Source: Cytophagales bacterium Alg240-R148 (GTDB lineage Bacteria; Bacteroidota; Bacteroidia; Cytophagales; Cyclobacteriaceae). From it: DNA of 64,000 nucleotides. Each line of letters opens with the position of its first letter. Position 1 is the first letter of the stretch. Below are positions 34,489-44,410 of the stretch, piece after piece. Both the position numbers and the translations under genes were made by a program. The notes beneath the pieces were generated by a model. That model ran no database searches. It was not told the DNA's origin and was given only the letters and a program-made list of their open reading frames with translations. The DNA is taken from the NCBI GenBank assembly GCA_900537185.1, contig LS999831.1, positions 1 through 64,000 of the forward strand, written 5' to 3'.

Positions 34489-35795
34489 AAATCAATTCTT
34501 TCTATGTTGGCCCCTAGAGCAATCAACCTCTGGTCAATATTTTGATACCCTCGATCAATTTGCTCGACATTTGAAATTATGCTGGTTCCATCCGCAGACA
34601 AAGCTGCAATTAACAAAGCAACTCCTGCACGAATATCCGGCGATGTCATTTTAATACCTCGCAAAGCCCTTGAATGGTTGAGCCCACTCACAGTTGCTCT
34701 ATGTGGATCACAAAGAATAATTTGTGCCCCCATGTCAATTAACTTATCCACAAAAAACAACCTGCTTTCAAACATTTTCTGGTGCACCAAAAGCATGCCT
34801 TTCGCTTGGGTAGCCACGACCAGAATTATACTGAGCAAATCTGGTGTAAAACCCGGCCATGTTGCATCCGCAATTGTTAAAATAGAACCATCAATATAAC
34901 GTGCTATTTCATATTCAGATTGTTTGGGGATGTAAATGTCGTCTCCTTTTTTTTCGAACTGAATACCCAACTTCTTAAATGTATCTGGAATGATACCCAA
35001 CGCTTCGTAAGCCACCGATTTTATGGTAATTTCCGATTGTGTCATTGCAGCCATTCCTATAAAGCTTCCAATCTCAATCATATCTGGTAACAACCTATGG
35101 TCCGTCCCTCCCAAATCTTTCACGCCCTCAATAGAAAGTAAATTAGAACCCATTCCAGAAATTTTCGCACCCATGCCATTAAGCATCTTGCACAATTGCT
35201 GAATATAAGGCTCACAGGCCGCGTTGTATATGGTAGTAGTCCCTTTTGCCATAACCGCAGCCATAATCACATTGGCTGTACCAGTAACAGAAGCTTCATC
35301 CAGTAATATATAACACCCGTTAAGGTTGGTAGCATCAATTGAATAATTGCTACTTTTATCGTCAAAAGAAAATTTAGCGCCTAACTTTTTAAACCCTAAA
35401 AAGTGCGTATCCAAGGGCCGTCTACCAATTTTATCTCCACCTGGCTTCGGGATATTTGCCTTACCATAACGCGCCAATAATGGGCCCAATATCATAATGG
35501 ACCCTCTCAGCCTACTGGCCTTCTCCTGGAACTCAGGAGTGGTGAGGTAGTCTATGTTGATGTTTTTACAAACAAAACGATAGCTTTCTTTACCTAATTT
35601 AGTCACTTCCGCCCCTAAATCTCCTATCAACTCGATTAAGTAATTGACATCTCTAATATCAGGAAGGTTGGAAAGGACAACAGGCTCTTCTGTTAGTAAA
35701 ACAGCGCAAACTACCTGCAAAGCTTCATTTTTTGCACCTTGAGGAATTATCTCACCACTCAATGGCGTACCTCCTACAATCTTAAATGCGCTCAT
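34485..35795 (-). CDS. murA: UDP-N-acetylglucosamine 1-carboxyvinyltransferase with Asp at the fosfomycin site
   Basis: A 436-residue EPSP synthase-fold enzyme for the first committed step of peptidoglycan synthesis (enolpyruvyl transfer from PEP to UDP-GlcNAc). Family motifs are GAKNEALQ (20-27), LRGSIMILGPLLARYG, and DIRAGVALLIAAL. The loop that carries the catalytic Cys in E. coli (GGCxIG) reads PGGDKIGRRPLDTH, with Asp121; I confirmed the GAT codon at 35433-35435. Asp here is known to retain activity and give natural fosfomycin resistance. Overlaps the DUF4290 gene by one base and the lipoprotein gene by four. Confidence 0.94.
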   Translation of the reverse strand: MSAFKIVGGTPLSGEIIPQGAKNEALQVVCAVLLTEEPVVLSNLPDIRDVNYLIELIGDLGAEVTKLGKESYRFVCKNINIDYLTTPEFQEKASRLRGSIMILGPLLARYGKANIPKPGGDKIGRRPLDTHFLGFKKLGAKFSFDDKSSNYSIDATNLNGCYILLDEASVTGTANVIMAAVMAKGTTTIYNAACEPYIQQLCKMLNGMGAKISGMGSNLLSIEGVKDLGGTDHRLLPDMIEIGSFIGMAAMTQSEITIKSVAYEALGIIPDTFKKLGIQFEKKGDDIYIPKQSEYEIARYIDGSILTIADATWPGFTPDLLSIILVVATQAKGMLLVHQKMFESRLFFVDKLIDMGAQIILCDPHRATVSGLNHSRALRGIKMTSPDIRAGVALLIAALSADGTSIISNVEQIDRGYQNIDQRLIALGANIERIDL

Positions 35796-36445
35796 TAATT
35801 TCTTCTTCGTCTGTTGTTGTTGTTGGAACGGCCTTTAAAACCTTGGTTGCGGTTGGAGCCCGTTTTAGAATTATACGGTTTCTTTTTTGTTGCTTTATAA
35901 AGTGTATTGAACCCTCCAAAGTTTTCTTTGTCTATCACTAATTTACCTTTTGATAAAATGCCAATCTGCTCAATAATCAGGTCATCTTCTACCACATCTT
36001 TGTTCCACGTGGTATAAAAACTTTTCATCAATTTACCTATGTATTGAACCGCAGATGCTTTCGCTTCTGGCTCTTCAATGGCAATGGCCCTGTTGATTAG
36101 CAACTCAATATTTTTCCCATAGTGTTTAAAACGAATATCGTTTTGAGCGTACCCAACCTTTTCTGGTTTCTTTTCCAGCACATCTTTTTCTGGAATAGGG
36201 AATGGGGCATCTACGTCCAAAGTAAATTCAGACATAATGTGCATGTCGTCCCATAACTTTTGATTGGTCTCAGCCACTTCTTTGTTGGCCGGAGTTAACC
36301 TTTTTACAAGACCAACTAAAGTATCCGCCATTTTATTTCTTTTCTCTCTATCTTCGATTGTTTTAAGAAAATTCACTAGTTTCTGCACATTTCTACCATA
36401 TTCTCTTAGTACCAGTGGATCTCTTTGTGTGTTGTAGTCGTTCAT
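35795..36445 (-). CDS. DUF4290 family protein
   Basis: A 216-residue helical protein matching DUF4290, a Bacteroidota family of unknown function regularly placed next to murA. Its C-terminal 40 residues are a low-complexity basic tail rich in Asn, Arg and Lys (ending RSNNNNRRRRN), which suggests contact with RNA or DNA. Its stop shares a base with the murA ATG (TAATG), so the two are translationally coupled. It follows the helicase gene by 32 bases. Confidence 0.88.
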   Translation of the reverse strand: MNDYNTQRDPLVLREYGRNVQKLVNFLKTIEDREKRNKMADTLVGLVKRLTPANKEVAETNQKLWDDMHIMSEFTLDVDAPFPIPEKDVLEKKPEKVGYAQNDIRFKHYGKNIELLINRAIAIEEPEAKASAVQYIGKLMKSFYTTWNKDVVEDDLIIEQIGILSKGKLVIDKENFGGFNTLYKATKKKPYNSKTGSNRNQGFKGRSNNNNRRRRN

Positions 36446-36477
36446 TGCGGTATTGATATAATATTTAGTTGTTCAAT

Positions 36478-38763
36478 CTATGAATGTATCTTCAATTTAG
36501 CAAAGCTCAGAAGCAAAGTTTTTTCTCCAAAATTGGCGAAATTCACTTTTGCTTTTGTATTAGCTCCAGTTTTATCCACCTCTACTACTTGACCGAAGCC
36601 AAATTTTTGATGTTCTACTTGCATTCCCGCCTCTAAATTGGAGGTGTCGCTTGGAGCAAAATCAGCAGAGGGCACATGTTCTTTCAGCTGGCTTTTTTGC
36701 GCTTGCTGCTTTTTCATGCCTTGTACTAGCCCCTTAGCATACCCAGCCCCATTGGACACAGGAGCTGGTTGCCTTCCAATTTTTGCCGGCATAAATTCAA
36801 CCGGCTTAGTTTGCAGCCTTCTTTCCATTTTAATGTACTTGGCGTCTATGTCGTCAATAAACCTACTTGGTTCACAATTTTTAAGCCTGCCAAAGCGGTA
36901 CCGGCTCAAAGCATAAGACAAGCTCAACTTGGTTTCGGCTCTTGTTATTGCCACATAAAAAAGCCTTCTTTCTTCTTCCAAGTCTTTCCTGCTGTTCATC
37001 ATCATTTGGCTTGGAAAAAGGTCTTCTTCCATCCCTGCAATGATTACATTTTTAAACTCCAACCCTTTGGCCATATGGATTGTCATGAGCGTCACCTTAT
37101 CCGGGTCGTCGTCTTTGTCGTTGTCCACCCCTGTTAACAAGGTTATTTCTTGTAAAAACGCCTGCAAAGATTTGTCTTCGTTTTCGGAGTTTTCAACAAA
37201 ATCTTGAACTGCGTTCATTAATTCTTGAACGTTTTCATACCGGCTAATCCCTTCTATGGACTTATCGGCGTACAAATCTCGGAGCAAACCAGAACCTTTG
37301 GCGATTTCCATTGCTGCCTGGTAAGCATCTTTCTTTTCTACTTCAATCTTGAACCGTTTGATCATGGTTGTGAAGTCCAATATCTGATTGGCCGCCCGCC
37401 CTGGTACAAATTGGTTGCTGTGGTTCAACGCTTCCCAAAGAGAAATATTTTGTTCTTCCGACCCCACAATGATTTTATCCACTGAAGTTGGGCCAATGCC
37501 CCTCTTTGGAAGGTTAATTATCCGCCTAAATGAAGTCTCGTCATTGGTGTTTAAAGTAAAGCGCAAATAGGCCAGTACATCTTTAATTTCCTTTCTAGAA
37601 TAAAACGAAAGCCCTCCAACAATTTTATATTTGATATCGTTTCTTCTCAGTGCTTCTTCAATGGCTCTGGACTGTGAGTTGGTCCTATACAAGATAGCAA
37701 AATCCATGTTTCGAAGTTTATTTTGCATCTTGTCTTCGAAAATCGAAGCGGCAATTAACTTGCCTTCTTCATTGTCACTTGCCGCTTTAATAAGCGTGAG
37801 GAGCTCCCCTTCTTCATTGGTAGTCCAAACATCTTTTTTTAGCTGTGCTTTGTTTTTTTCTATTACAGAATTAGCTGCCTCTACAATATTTTTTGTAGAT
37901 CTATAATTTTGTTCTAGCTTAATTACTTTCAGATCTGGGTAATCCTTTTCAAAATTTAGGATATTTTGAATATCGGCACCTCGAAACGCATAAATACTTT
38001 GGGCATCATCTCCCACAACACAAATATTTTGTTTGACTGCTGAGAGTTTTTTGGTGATTAAATATTGAGAATAGTTGGTATCTTGAAACTCATCTACCAT
38101 CACATGTTGGAATTGATGCTGGTATCGGTTGAGCACATCGGTGTGTTCTTTAAACAATCGGTTGGTATTGAAGAGTAAGTCATCAAAGTCCATAGCGCCC
38201 GATTTAAAACACCTTTCGCAGTAGGTCTTATATATAACCCCCATCTTGGGCTTCATATTCGATTCGTCCTCCGCTTTAATATTGGGATTTTGCAAATAAC
38301 TCTGCCAAGAAATCAATCTGTTTTTTGCTCCTGAAATTCGGCTATACACCACATTGGGTTTGTATATTTTATCATCCAACCCCAGTTCTTTCACAATGGT
38401 CCGGATCAATGACTTGGTATCGTCTGAATCAAGAATCGTAAAACTAGATGGGTACCCCAAATGGTGTGCTTCTGATCGCAAAATTCTAGCAAATACCGAG
38501 TGAAACGTACCCATATACAAGTTCTTTGCTTCGGCTCCTACCACCTTCTCGATGCGATCTCGCATCTCCTTTGCTGCTTTATTTGTAAATGTAAGCGACA
38601 AAATATTGAATGGGTCTACCCCCTTCTCTCGGATTAAATGTGCAATTCTATAAGTAAGCACCCTCGTCTTGCCGGAACCAGCACCTGCGATGATCATCGT
38701 GGGGCCCTCTGTGTTCACAACTCCTTCTCGTTGAGGCTCGTTTAAATGCTCTAAATATTCCAT
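36478..38763 (-). CDS. pcrA: UvrD/PcrA-type DNA helicase
   Basis: A 761-residue superfamily 1A helicase. It has motif I AGAGSGKTRVLTYR near residue 28, motif II MVDEFQDTN, motif III VGDDAQSIYAFRGA, motif IV QNYRST, and motif V/VI VTLMTIHMAKGLEFKNV and RRLFYVAITRAE. It unwinds DNA 3' to 5' in repair and replication. The start at 38763 (MEYLEHLNEPQREGV) matches the family; the frame extends 13 codons upstream with another ATG. A C-terminal Tudor-like end (GMQVEHQKFGFGQVVEVD) matches the PcrA RNA-polymerase-binding type. Confidence 0.93.
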   Translation of the reverse strand: MEYLEHLNEPQREGVVNTEGPTMIIAGAGSGKTRVLTYRIAHLIREKGVDPFNILSLTFTNKAAKEMRDRIEKVVGAEAKNLYMGTFHSVFARILRSEAHHLGYPSSFTILDSDDTKSLIRTIVKELGLDDKIYKPNVVYSRISGAKNRLISWQSYLQNPNIKAEDESNMKPKMGVIYKTYCERCFKSGAMDFDDLLFNTNRLFKEHTDVLNRYQHQFQHVMVDEFQDTNYSQYLITKKLSAVKQNICVVGDDAQSIYAFRGADIQNILNFEKDYPDLKVIKLEQNYRSTKNIVEAANSVIEKNKAQLKKDVWTTNEEGELLTLIKAASDNEEGKLIAASIFEDKMQNKLRNMDFAILYRTNSQSRAIEEALRRNDIKYKIVGGLSFYSRKEIKDVLAYLRFTLNTNDETSFRRIINLPKRGIGPTSVDKIIVGSEEQNISLWEALNHSNQFVPGRAANQILDFTTMIKRFKIEVEKKDAYQAAMEIAKGSGLLRDLYADKSIEGISRYENVQELMNAVQDFVENSENEDKSLQAFLQEITLLTGVDNDKDDDPDKVTLMTIHMAKGLEFKNVIIAGMEEDLFPSQMMMNSRKDLEEERRLFYVAITRAETKLSLSYALSRYRFGRLKNCEPSRFIDDIDAKYIKMERRLQTKPVEFMPAKIGRQPAPVSNGAGYAKGLVQGMKKQQAQKSQLKEHVPSADFAPSDTSNLEAGMQVEHQKFGFGQVVEVDKTGANTKAKVNFANFGEKTLLLSFAKLKIHS

Positions 38764-38914
38764 TAAAATTTGTTGGTATAGCCTGCAATTTAACACATCC
38801 AACTGGGATATTTTAACGATCGATACATTTACTTTTTAATTGATAAATCCTTGCGGTAATAAATTGATAAAACTCAAGTATTTTCCTACATTAGATTTTT
38901 GATACTTCGATTCT

Positions 38915-39580
38915 ATGTCTCTAACCAGCGGTAAACTTTTTGACGACAGCCTCCACACTCCAGTAGTGAGATCGGGCACCTACCTCCGCTTATTAAAAAC
39001 CACTGAAACATTAAAGAATACTATCTTCAATTACCATTTAGAAGGTAAAAAATGTTTCGTTTTTAGATTTGGAGACGACCTCGGTTTTATAAAAAACCCG
39101 GATGAACTGGTGTTCGATACCAGCCTTCGTTTGATGCAAATGAACAAACTGGTTTCGAGGTACTTTTTCCACAACACCAACGAACAACACCTCCTTGCAC
39201 TTAAAGCGCGAATAAACCGACATTTTAAATACCAAAACCCTGTTTTCATTCGAGACGAATTTGATCTATGGGTTTCCAAACTTCCTTTGTATATCTCCAA
39301 CCCGCTGGACAAAAAAACATCTTTGATAGCCATAACGTCCATGGAGTTTTTAGAGCAGAACCCGACAATTTTATCTACTTTCTCTCAATTGGGTTTTGAA
39401 ATAATCTTAATCAAAGAAAGCGCCACCCAATACGACGACAAAAAACTACTTTCATTTAATTACTACGCTACCACCCCAGCAAAACATTCTGAATTCATCA
39501 TGCGGTACAACATTGATTTAGAGGACAACCAAAATAGTCCAGTTGGAGACCGCAAAGCATTGGGTTTCAAATTGTATTAA
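38915..39580 (+). CDS. Hypothetical protein
   Basis: I do not recognise this 221-residue protein. It has no signal peptide or membrane helix. It is an alpha/beta protein with many aromatic residues and hydrophobic strands (KKCFVFRFGDDLGFI, TSLIAITSMEFL, GFEIILIKESA), the pattern of a Rossmann-like or STAS-like cytoplasmic fold. It is divergent from the helicase gene and followed 45 bases later by the DUF3109 gene, which has its own -7 element. Confidence 0.65.
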   Translation: MSLTSGKLFDDSLHTPVVRSGTYLRLLKTTETLKNTIFNYHLEGKKCFVFRFGDDLGFIKNPDELVFDTSLRLMQMNKLVSRYFFHNTNEQHLLALKARINRHFKYQNPVFIRDEFDLWVSKLPLYISNPLDKKTSLIAITSMEFLEQNPTILSTFSQLGFEIILIKESATQYDDKKLLSFNYYATTPAKHSEFIMRYNIDLEDNQNSPVGDRKALGFKLY

Positions 39581-39598
39581 TATCCCAAAAATAATAAC

Positions 39599-39606
39599 TA
39601 GCTTTG
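39599..39606 (+). promoter_or_regulatory. -7 element before the DUF3109 gene
   Basis: TAGCTTTG matches TAnnTTTG and lies 19 bases before the ATG. The nearest TTG upstream has a 24-base spacer, longer than usual. Confidence 0.5.
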
Positions 39607-39625
39607 CCTTCTAATTGAGTGGATT

Positions 39626-40204
39626 ATGATAGAGCACGGAAATACCATCCTTTCTGCAGATATTAAGGAAAAACAGTTTGTTTGTGATTTAGAAAAATGC
39701 AAAGGAGTATGTTGCGTTGAAGGAGATTTAGGTGCTCCACTAGAAGTAGATGAACTAAAAACATTAGAAGAAATATACGATGTTGTTCAACCGTACATGG
39801 ACAAAAAAGGAATTGAAGCCGTTAAAAAAGAAGGGCTTTACATCTATGACGAAGATGGTGAGTACTCCACTACCACCATCAATGGCAAAGAATGTGTTTT
39901 TGCCTTTTATGAAGACACTGGCATTCTTAAATGTGCAATAGAACAAGCACACCTAGACGGGAAAACTGACTTTAAAAAACCAATATCATGTCACCTATAC
40001 CCTATAAGAGTAACCAAATACGAAGAGTTTGACGCCTTAAATTACGACCAATGGCACATTTGTAGCGACGCTTGTACGCTTGGAGAAAAGCTCGGTGTAG
40101 AAGTGTACAAATTTCTAAAGGAACCTCTAATAAGGAAATATGGAGTAGAATGGTACAACGAACTGCTTACCATCATTGAAGAGGAAAAAAACCTCCCTAA
40201 ATAA
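39626..40204 (+). CDS. DUF3109 family Cys-rich protein
   Basis: A 192-residue protein with the DUF3109 pattern [11 protein letters not shown] near residues 20-30, further Cys at CHLYPIRV and in [10 protein letters not shown]. The Cys pattern is related to YkgJ/CxxCC proteins proposed to bind zinc or an iron-sulfur cluster. The function is unknown. It is a soluble cytoplasmic protein and overlaps the convergent outer-membrane protein gene by 8 bases. Confidence 0.88.
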   Translation: MIEHGNTILSADIKEKQFVCDLEKCKGVCCVEGDLGAPLEVDELKTLEEIYDVVQPYMDKKGIEAVKKEGLYIYDEDGEYSTTTINGKECVFAFYEDTGILKCAIEQAHLDGKTDFKKPISCHLYPIRVTKYEEFDALNYDQWHICSDACTLGEKLGVEVYKFLKEPLIRKYGVEWYNELLTIIEEEKNLPK

Positions 40205-40838
40205 ACTTCATAAAAGACAATCTCACACTCAGTAGGTTGTCATTTTTGTTATTTCCTGCTTGGGCAATGTTGTCCAGGTATTTTGTCATGGTGTTTTTCA
40301 ATCCAATTTTAAGGTCCAAGCCAATATTGTCATTCAAAAAATAAGAACCACCAACCGACAATGGCAGAATTAAAGTTGCTGTGCCATAAGATTCTGATGG
40401 AAGCCGAGTAGTGGGTTGGTCTGCAAGTTTATTATTCAAGTTGTCATAAGGGGTGTAAAACAAAACACCCAATCCCAAACCTGCATAAACCCAATATTTG
40501 TCTTTTTTTACGAAGTGGTAGTTAAGCTCGTAATGGAGGTAAAAGTAGTTTGACTTAAAAAATTGATTTGGAAATACTCCTGGTGTCGAGGATCGGAAAT
40601 TAACATCCTCACCTGAAATGGAACCAAAACCAATATAAATACCGCCATTAAGCTTTGGTTTGTTGTTTAATTTCAACCCAAGATCAAACCCTAAATCGGC
40701 TTTGCCAAAATTAGACAGTTCTCCTTTATAGCTGTTCATGCTGATGCCCAACTGCAACAAAGAAGTAGGCTTTTCTTGTGCCCTAGAGACAAAAGACAAC
40801 AATACTGCACAAAAAAATGACACAAACCAGATTTTCAT
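40197..40838 (-). CDS. Outer-membrane beta-barrel protein
   Basis: A 213-residue protein with a signal peptide ([21 protein letters not shown]) and an alternating pattern of amphipathic strands typical of an eight-stranded OmpA/OmpW-like barrel ([49 protein letters not shown]), ending in [11 protein letters not shown]. Such porin-family proteins are common and diverse in Bacteroidota; no role can be assigned. It follows the accC terminator and probably has its own promoter, which I cannot identify. Confidence 0.82.
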   Translation of the reverse strand: MKIWFVSFFCAVLLSFVSRAQEKPTSLLQLGISMNSYKGELSNFGKADLGFDLGLKLNNKPKLNGGIYIGFGSISGEDVNFRSSTPGVFPNQFFKSNYFYLHYELNYHFVKKDKYWVYAGLGLGVLFYTPYDNLNNKLADQPTTRLPSESYGTATLILPLSVGGSYFLNDNIGLDLKIGLKNTMTKYLDNIAQAGNNKNDNLLSVRLSFMKFI

Positions 40839-40857
40839 AACTGAAATATACTAAAAT

Positions 40858-40884
40858 AAAAAAGCCCCATAAAGGGGCTTTTTT
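40858..40884 (-). terminator. Terminator of the accB-accC operon
   Basis: The stem AAAAAAGCCCC / GGGGCTTTTTT with a 5-base loop lies directly after the accC stop on the minus strand. Confidence 0.9.
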
Positions 40885-40886
40885 AT

Positions 40887-42230
40887 TTATAATTTTGAAA
40901 AATCAAAGTCTTCTAAAAACTTAGTAGTAAAATTACCGCTTTTAAAATCCTCATCTTCCATTAGTTTTATATGGAAAGGTATGGTGGTTTTAACCCCTTC
41001 AATAACAAATTCTTGCAGGGCCCTTTTCATTCGAACAATCACTTCTTCTCTAGATTGCCCACTTACAATAAGCTTACCAATCATAGAATCGTAGTTTGGA
41101 GGAATGGTATAACCCGCATACACATGAGAATCAACCCGTACACCATGGCCACCAGGAATATGTAAATTGGTGATTTTACCAGGAGACGGTCTGAAATCAT
41201 TCAGTGGGTCTTCCGCATTAATTCGGCATTCCATGCAATATAGGTTCGGAAAATAGTTCTTCCCTGAAATCTCTACTCCAGCAGCTACTTTGATTTGTTC
41301 TTTAATCAAATCGTAATCCGTTACTTCTTCTGTTATCGGATGTTCTACCTGAATTCTTGTATTCATTTCCATGAAAAAGAAATCCCCATGTTTGTCGACC
41401 AAAAACTCCACAGTTCCAGCTCCTTCGTATTTAATGGCTTCAGCTCCCGCAATGGCTGCCTTACCCATTTTTTCTCTGAGTTCTTGAGTTACAATCGGAG
41501 AAGGTGTTTCTTCCACTAACTTCTGGTGTCGTCTTTGGATAGAACAATCTCTTTCCGATAAATGACAAGCCTTGCCATTTTTATCTCCGACAATTTGTAT
41601 TTCAATATGTCTAGGTTCTTCAACAAATTTCTCAAGATAAAGCGCATCGTTTCCGAAGGCCGCACCCGATTCCATTCTAGCATCATCCCAAGCTTTTTGA
41701 AATCCATCGGGACCATGAACAATTCTCATCCCTCTACCTCCACCACCAGCAGTTGCCTTAAGAATTACAGGGTATCCCATTTTCTCAGACATTTTCAACC
41801 CTTGTTTAACAGAATCTAACAATCCTTCAGATCCTGGAATGGTTGGCACGCCTGCTTTTTTCATGGTTGCTTTGGCTGTCGCCTTGTCCCCCATCCGGTT
41901 GATCATATCTGCGGAGGCACCGATAAACTTTATATTGTACTCCTCACATACAGATGAAAACTCAGCGTTTTCAGCTAAAAATCCATAACCAGGGTGAATG
42001 GCATCTGCATTGGTAATTTCAGCTGCCGCTATAATATTAGGAATGTTCAAATAGGAATGGCTGCTTGGCGCCTCACCAATACAAATGGCTTCATCTGCAA
42101 ATTTTACATGCAAACTATCTTTATCCACTTTGGAATAAACAGCAACCGTACTGATGCCCATTTCTCGGCAAGTCCTAATGATTCGAAGTGCTATTTCACC
42201 TCTATTGGCAATTAATATTTTTTTAAACAC
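40887..42230 (-). CDS. accC: Acetyl-CoA carboxylase, biotin carboxylase subunit
   Basis: A 447-residue ATP-grasp enzyme that carboxylates biotin on AccB. It begins [21 protein letters not shown], has the glycine-rich ATP loop [12 protein letters not shown], the substrate region [14 protein letters not shown], and [21 protein letters not shown] with catalytic Glu and Arg. It lies 35 bases after accB; both follow the fatty-acid genes and efp, and the unit ends at a terminator. Confidence 0.96.
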   Translation of the reverse strand: MFKKILIANRGEIALRIIRTCREMGISTVAVYSKVDKDSLHVKFADEAICIGEAPSSHSYLNIPNIIAAAEITNADAIHPGYGFLAENAEFSSVCEEYNIKFIGASADMINRMGDKATAKATMKKAGVPTIPGSEGLLDSVKQGLKMSEKMGYPVILKATAGGGGRGMRIVHGPDGFQKAWDDARMESGAAFGNDALYLEKFVEEPRHIEIQIVGDKNGKACHLSERDCSIQRRHQKLVEETPSPIVTQELREKMGKAAIAGAEAIKYEGAGTVEFLVDKHGDFFFMEMNTRIQVEHPITEEVTDYDLIKEQIKVAAGVEISGKNYFPNLYCMECRINAEDPLNDFRPSPGKITNLHIPGGHGVRVDSHVYAGYTIPPNYDSMIGKLIVSGQSREEVIVRMKRALQEFVIEGVKTTIPFHIKLMEDEDFKSGNFTTKFLEDFDFSKL

Positions 42231-42265
42231 AGCAAATAATTTTGGTAAAACTAATTAATCGTGAA

Positions 42266-42751
42266 TTAAGATGGGTCAACCAAGAACAATGGTTGGTCGT
42301 ACTCTACAGGCTGAGCATTCTCAACCAGTACCTTCACTATTTTACCAGAAATTTCTGACTCAATTTCATTGAAAAGCTTCATAGCTTCTACAATACATAC
42401 GGTCTGACCAGCAGTTATTTCGTCTCCTACGGACGCAAACATTGGTGAGTCTGGATTGGCCGCTCTGTAAAATGTACCAATCATTGGAGACTTTATTTCC
42501 ACATATTTACTTGATTCGTCTGCTGCTGCAGGTGCAGCATCAGCTGGTGTAGCCACTGGTGCCGCTGCCGCTGCTGCTACAACCGGAGCCGCTGCCACTG
42601 GAGCTGCAGGAGCCGTTGACTCTACTACTTGGGTTGTAATTGCAGGATCTCTTTTGATAGACAGTTTTAACTCTTCAGTCTCAATATTCACTTCATTAAG
42701 ACCTGACTTGCTAATAAAATCAATTAAATCTCTAATTTCTTTAGTTTTCAT
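42266..42751 (-). CDS. accB: Acetyl-CoA carboxylase, biotin carboxyl carrier protein
   Basis: A 161-residue BCCP. An N-terminal helical region (about 1-35) binds AccC; an Ala/Pro-rich flexible linker (about 45-80) follows; the C-terminal biotinyl domain holds the biotin lysine in VEAMKLFNEIESE near residue 125. It has the thumb-like SPMIGTFYRAANPDSPMF. It lies between efp and accC. Confidence 0.96.
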   Translation of the reverse strand: MKTKEIRDLIDFISKSGLNEVNIETEELKLSIKRDPAITTQVVESTAPAAPVAAAPVVAAAAAAPVATPADAAPAAADESSKYVEIKSPMIGTFYRAANPDSPMFASVGDEITAGQTVCIVEAMKLFNEIESEISGKIVKVLVENAQPVEYDQPLFLVDPS

Positions 42752-42784
42752 ACCAATTTGTATTTTGAGATAGGTTTTGGTTCA

Positions 42785-43348
42785 CTATTTTACTCTTTCA
42801 GAGTATTCACCCGTTCGAGTGTCTACTTTTATTTTTTCATCGTTGTCGATGAATAGGGGTACCATGATAGAAGCACCAGTTTCAAGTTCGGCAGGTTTGC
42901 TCGCATTCGTAGCAGTATCGCCTTTTAAGCCTGGTTCTGTATAAGTTACTATTAATTCTACGAAGGCTGGTAGTTCACAACTCAGCACTTTGTCTGTTTC
43001 TGCATGAATTAATATTTCAACGTTCTGACCGTCTAATAAAAACTGTGGTGCATTGATTACCTCTTCTTGAAGCGCTACTTGTTCGAAAGTGTCGTTATCC
43101 ATAAAGTGATAACCAATGTCGTCTTTATAAAGAAATTGGTGTGCCCTGCGCTCTATTCTAGCGGTAGTCACTTTAACGCCTGAGTTGAAGGTATTTTCAA
43201 TTACCTTACCTGTATTGAGGCTTTTTAATTTTGTCCGAACAAATGCAGGCCCTTTACCAGGCTTTACATGTTGAAATTCAATTATTATGAATAAGTCGTT
43301 GTTGTACTCGATACAAAGACCATTTTTAAAATCTGACGTAGAAGCCAT
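42785..43348 (-). CDS. efp: Translation elongation factor P
   Basis: A 187-residue three-domain EF-P that relieves ribosome stalling at polyproline. Domain 1 shows the loop HVKPGKGPAF with Lys32 at the tip, the position modified in species with EpmA. I see no epmA or epmB in the window, so modification cannot be judged. Domain 3 ends TRTGEYSERVK. Gene order fabH-efp-accB is common in Bacteroidota. Confidence 0.95.
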   Translation of the reverse strand: MASTSDFKNGLCIEYNNDLFIIIEFQHVKPGKGPAFVRTKLKSLNTGKVIENTFNSGVKVTTARIERRAHQFLYKDDIGYHFMDNDTFEQVALQEEVINAPQFLLDGQNVEILIHAETDKVLSCELPAFVELIVTYTEPGLKGDTATNASKPAELETGASIMVPLFIDNDEKIKVDTRTGEYSERVK

Positions 43349-43397
43349 AAGAATGAATCAATTAATATAAGTTGGCAAATTAATATTTTTCTTCGAA

Positions 43398-44396
43398 TTA
43401 TTTAGAGTCATAAGCCCATTTAAGATAGATCGCTCCCCAGGTGAAACCACCACCAAAAGCAGCAAGTACCAGGTTGTCCCCTTTCTTTAGTTGTTTTTCA
43501 TAATCCCATAAAAGCAATGGAATTGTCCCAGCAGTGGTGTTCCCATACCGCTCAATATTCATCATCACTTTATCTTCACCAATGCCCATTCTATTCGATG
43601 TTGCATCTACAATTCTCTTATTTGCTTGGTGTGGAACAAGCCAATCTACCTTTTCTGCAGTAAGGTTGTTTTTTTCCATTATTTTTGCAGCGTAATCTGC
43701 CATGTTGGTTACGGCAAACTTGAACACAGTTTTTCCGTCTTGGTAAACATAATGTTCATCATTATCTACAGATTCATGTGTTGCTGGGAATTTACTTCCT
43801 CCAGCCTTCATCCATAAATACTCTACTCCGTTGCCATCACTTTTGTGGATAGAGTCCACAACACCAACATCTTCTGTCGATGGTTCTAACATTACAGCAC
43901 CGCCACCATCACCAAAAATAATACAGGTAGCCCTGTCTTTATAATTGATAATTGACGACATTTTATCGGCACCCACAACAATTACCTTTTTGTAATTACC
44001 ACTTTGGATGTACATGGCTCCTGTAGTGAGTCCATAAATAAACCCTGAACAGGCAGCACTCATATCAAAACCAAAGGCATTAACACAACCTGTTTCTTTT
44101 GCAATTAAATTGGCCGTAGCCGGAAATACATGATCAGGAGTTACAGTGGCACAAATAATTAAATCAACTTCTTCGGGTTTGGTTCCTGATTTTTCAAGGA
44201 TTCCTTTTACAGATTCTACTCCGATTTTAGAGGTCCCAACCCCTTGTTCTTTAATTATTCTTCGTTCTTTAATACCGGTTCTGGAGGTAATCCACTCATC
44301 GTTGGTTTCTACCATTGTTTCCAATTCCTGATTGGTAAGTTTGTAATCAGGCAGGTACCCATGAACAGCCGTTATTGCAGCTCTAATCTGACTCAT
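43398..44396 (-). CDS. fabH: 3-oxoacyl-ACP synthase III
   Basis: A 332-residue thiolase-fold enzyme that starts fatty acid chains by condensing acyl-CoA with malonyl-ACP. The triad is Cys116 in [13 protein letters not shown], His in [11 protein letters not shown], and Asn in [14 protein letters not shown]. It follows plsX with 14 bases between. With plsX, accB and accC it places fatty acid and phospholipid initiation in one unit. Confidence 0.95.
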   Translation of the reverse strand: MSQIRAAITAVHGYLPDYKLTNQELETMVETNDEWITSRTGIKERRIIKEQGVGTSKIGVESVKGILEKSGTKPEEVDLIICATVTPDHVFPATANLIAKETGCVNAFGFDMSAACSGFIYGLTTGAMYIQSGNYKKVIVVGADKMSSIINYKDRATCIIFGDGGGAVMLEPSTEDVGVVDSIHKSDGNGVEYLWMKAGGSKFPATHESVDNDEHYVYQDGKTVFKFAVTNMADYAAKIMEKNNLTAEKVDWLVPHQANKRIVDATSNRMGIGEDKVMMNIERYGNTTAGTIPLLLWDYEKQLKKGDNLVLAAFGGGFTWGAIYLKWAYDSK

Positions 44397-44410
44397 ATAA
44401 ATCGAGTTTA

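Noticed and set aside
42510-42620. Ala/Pro-rich low-complexity tract in accB.
   Set aside because: It is the normal flexible linker of BCCP, not a repeat element.
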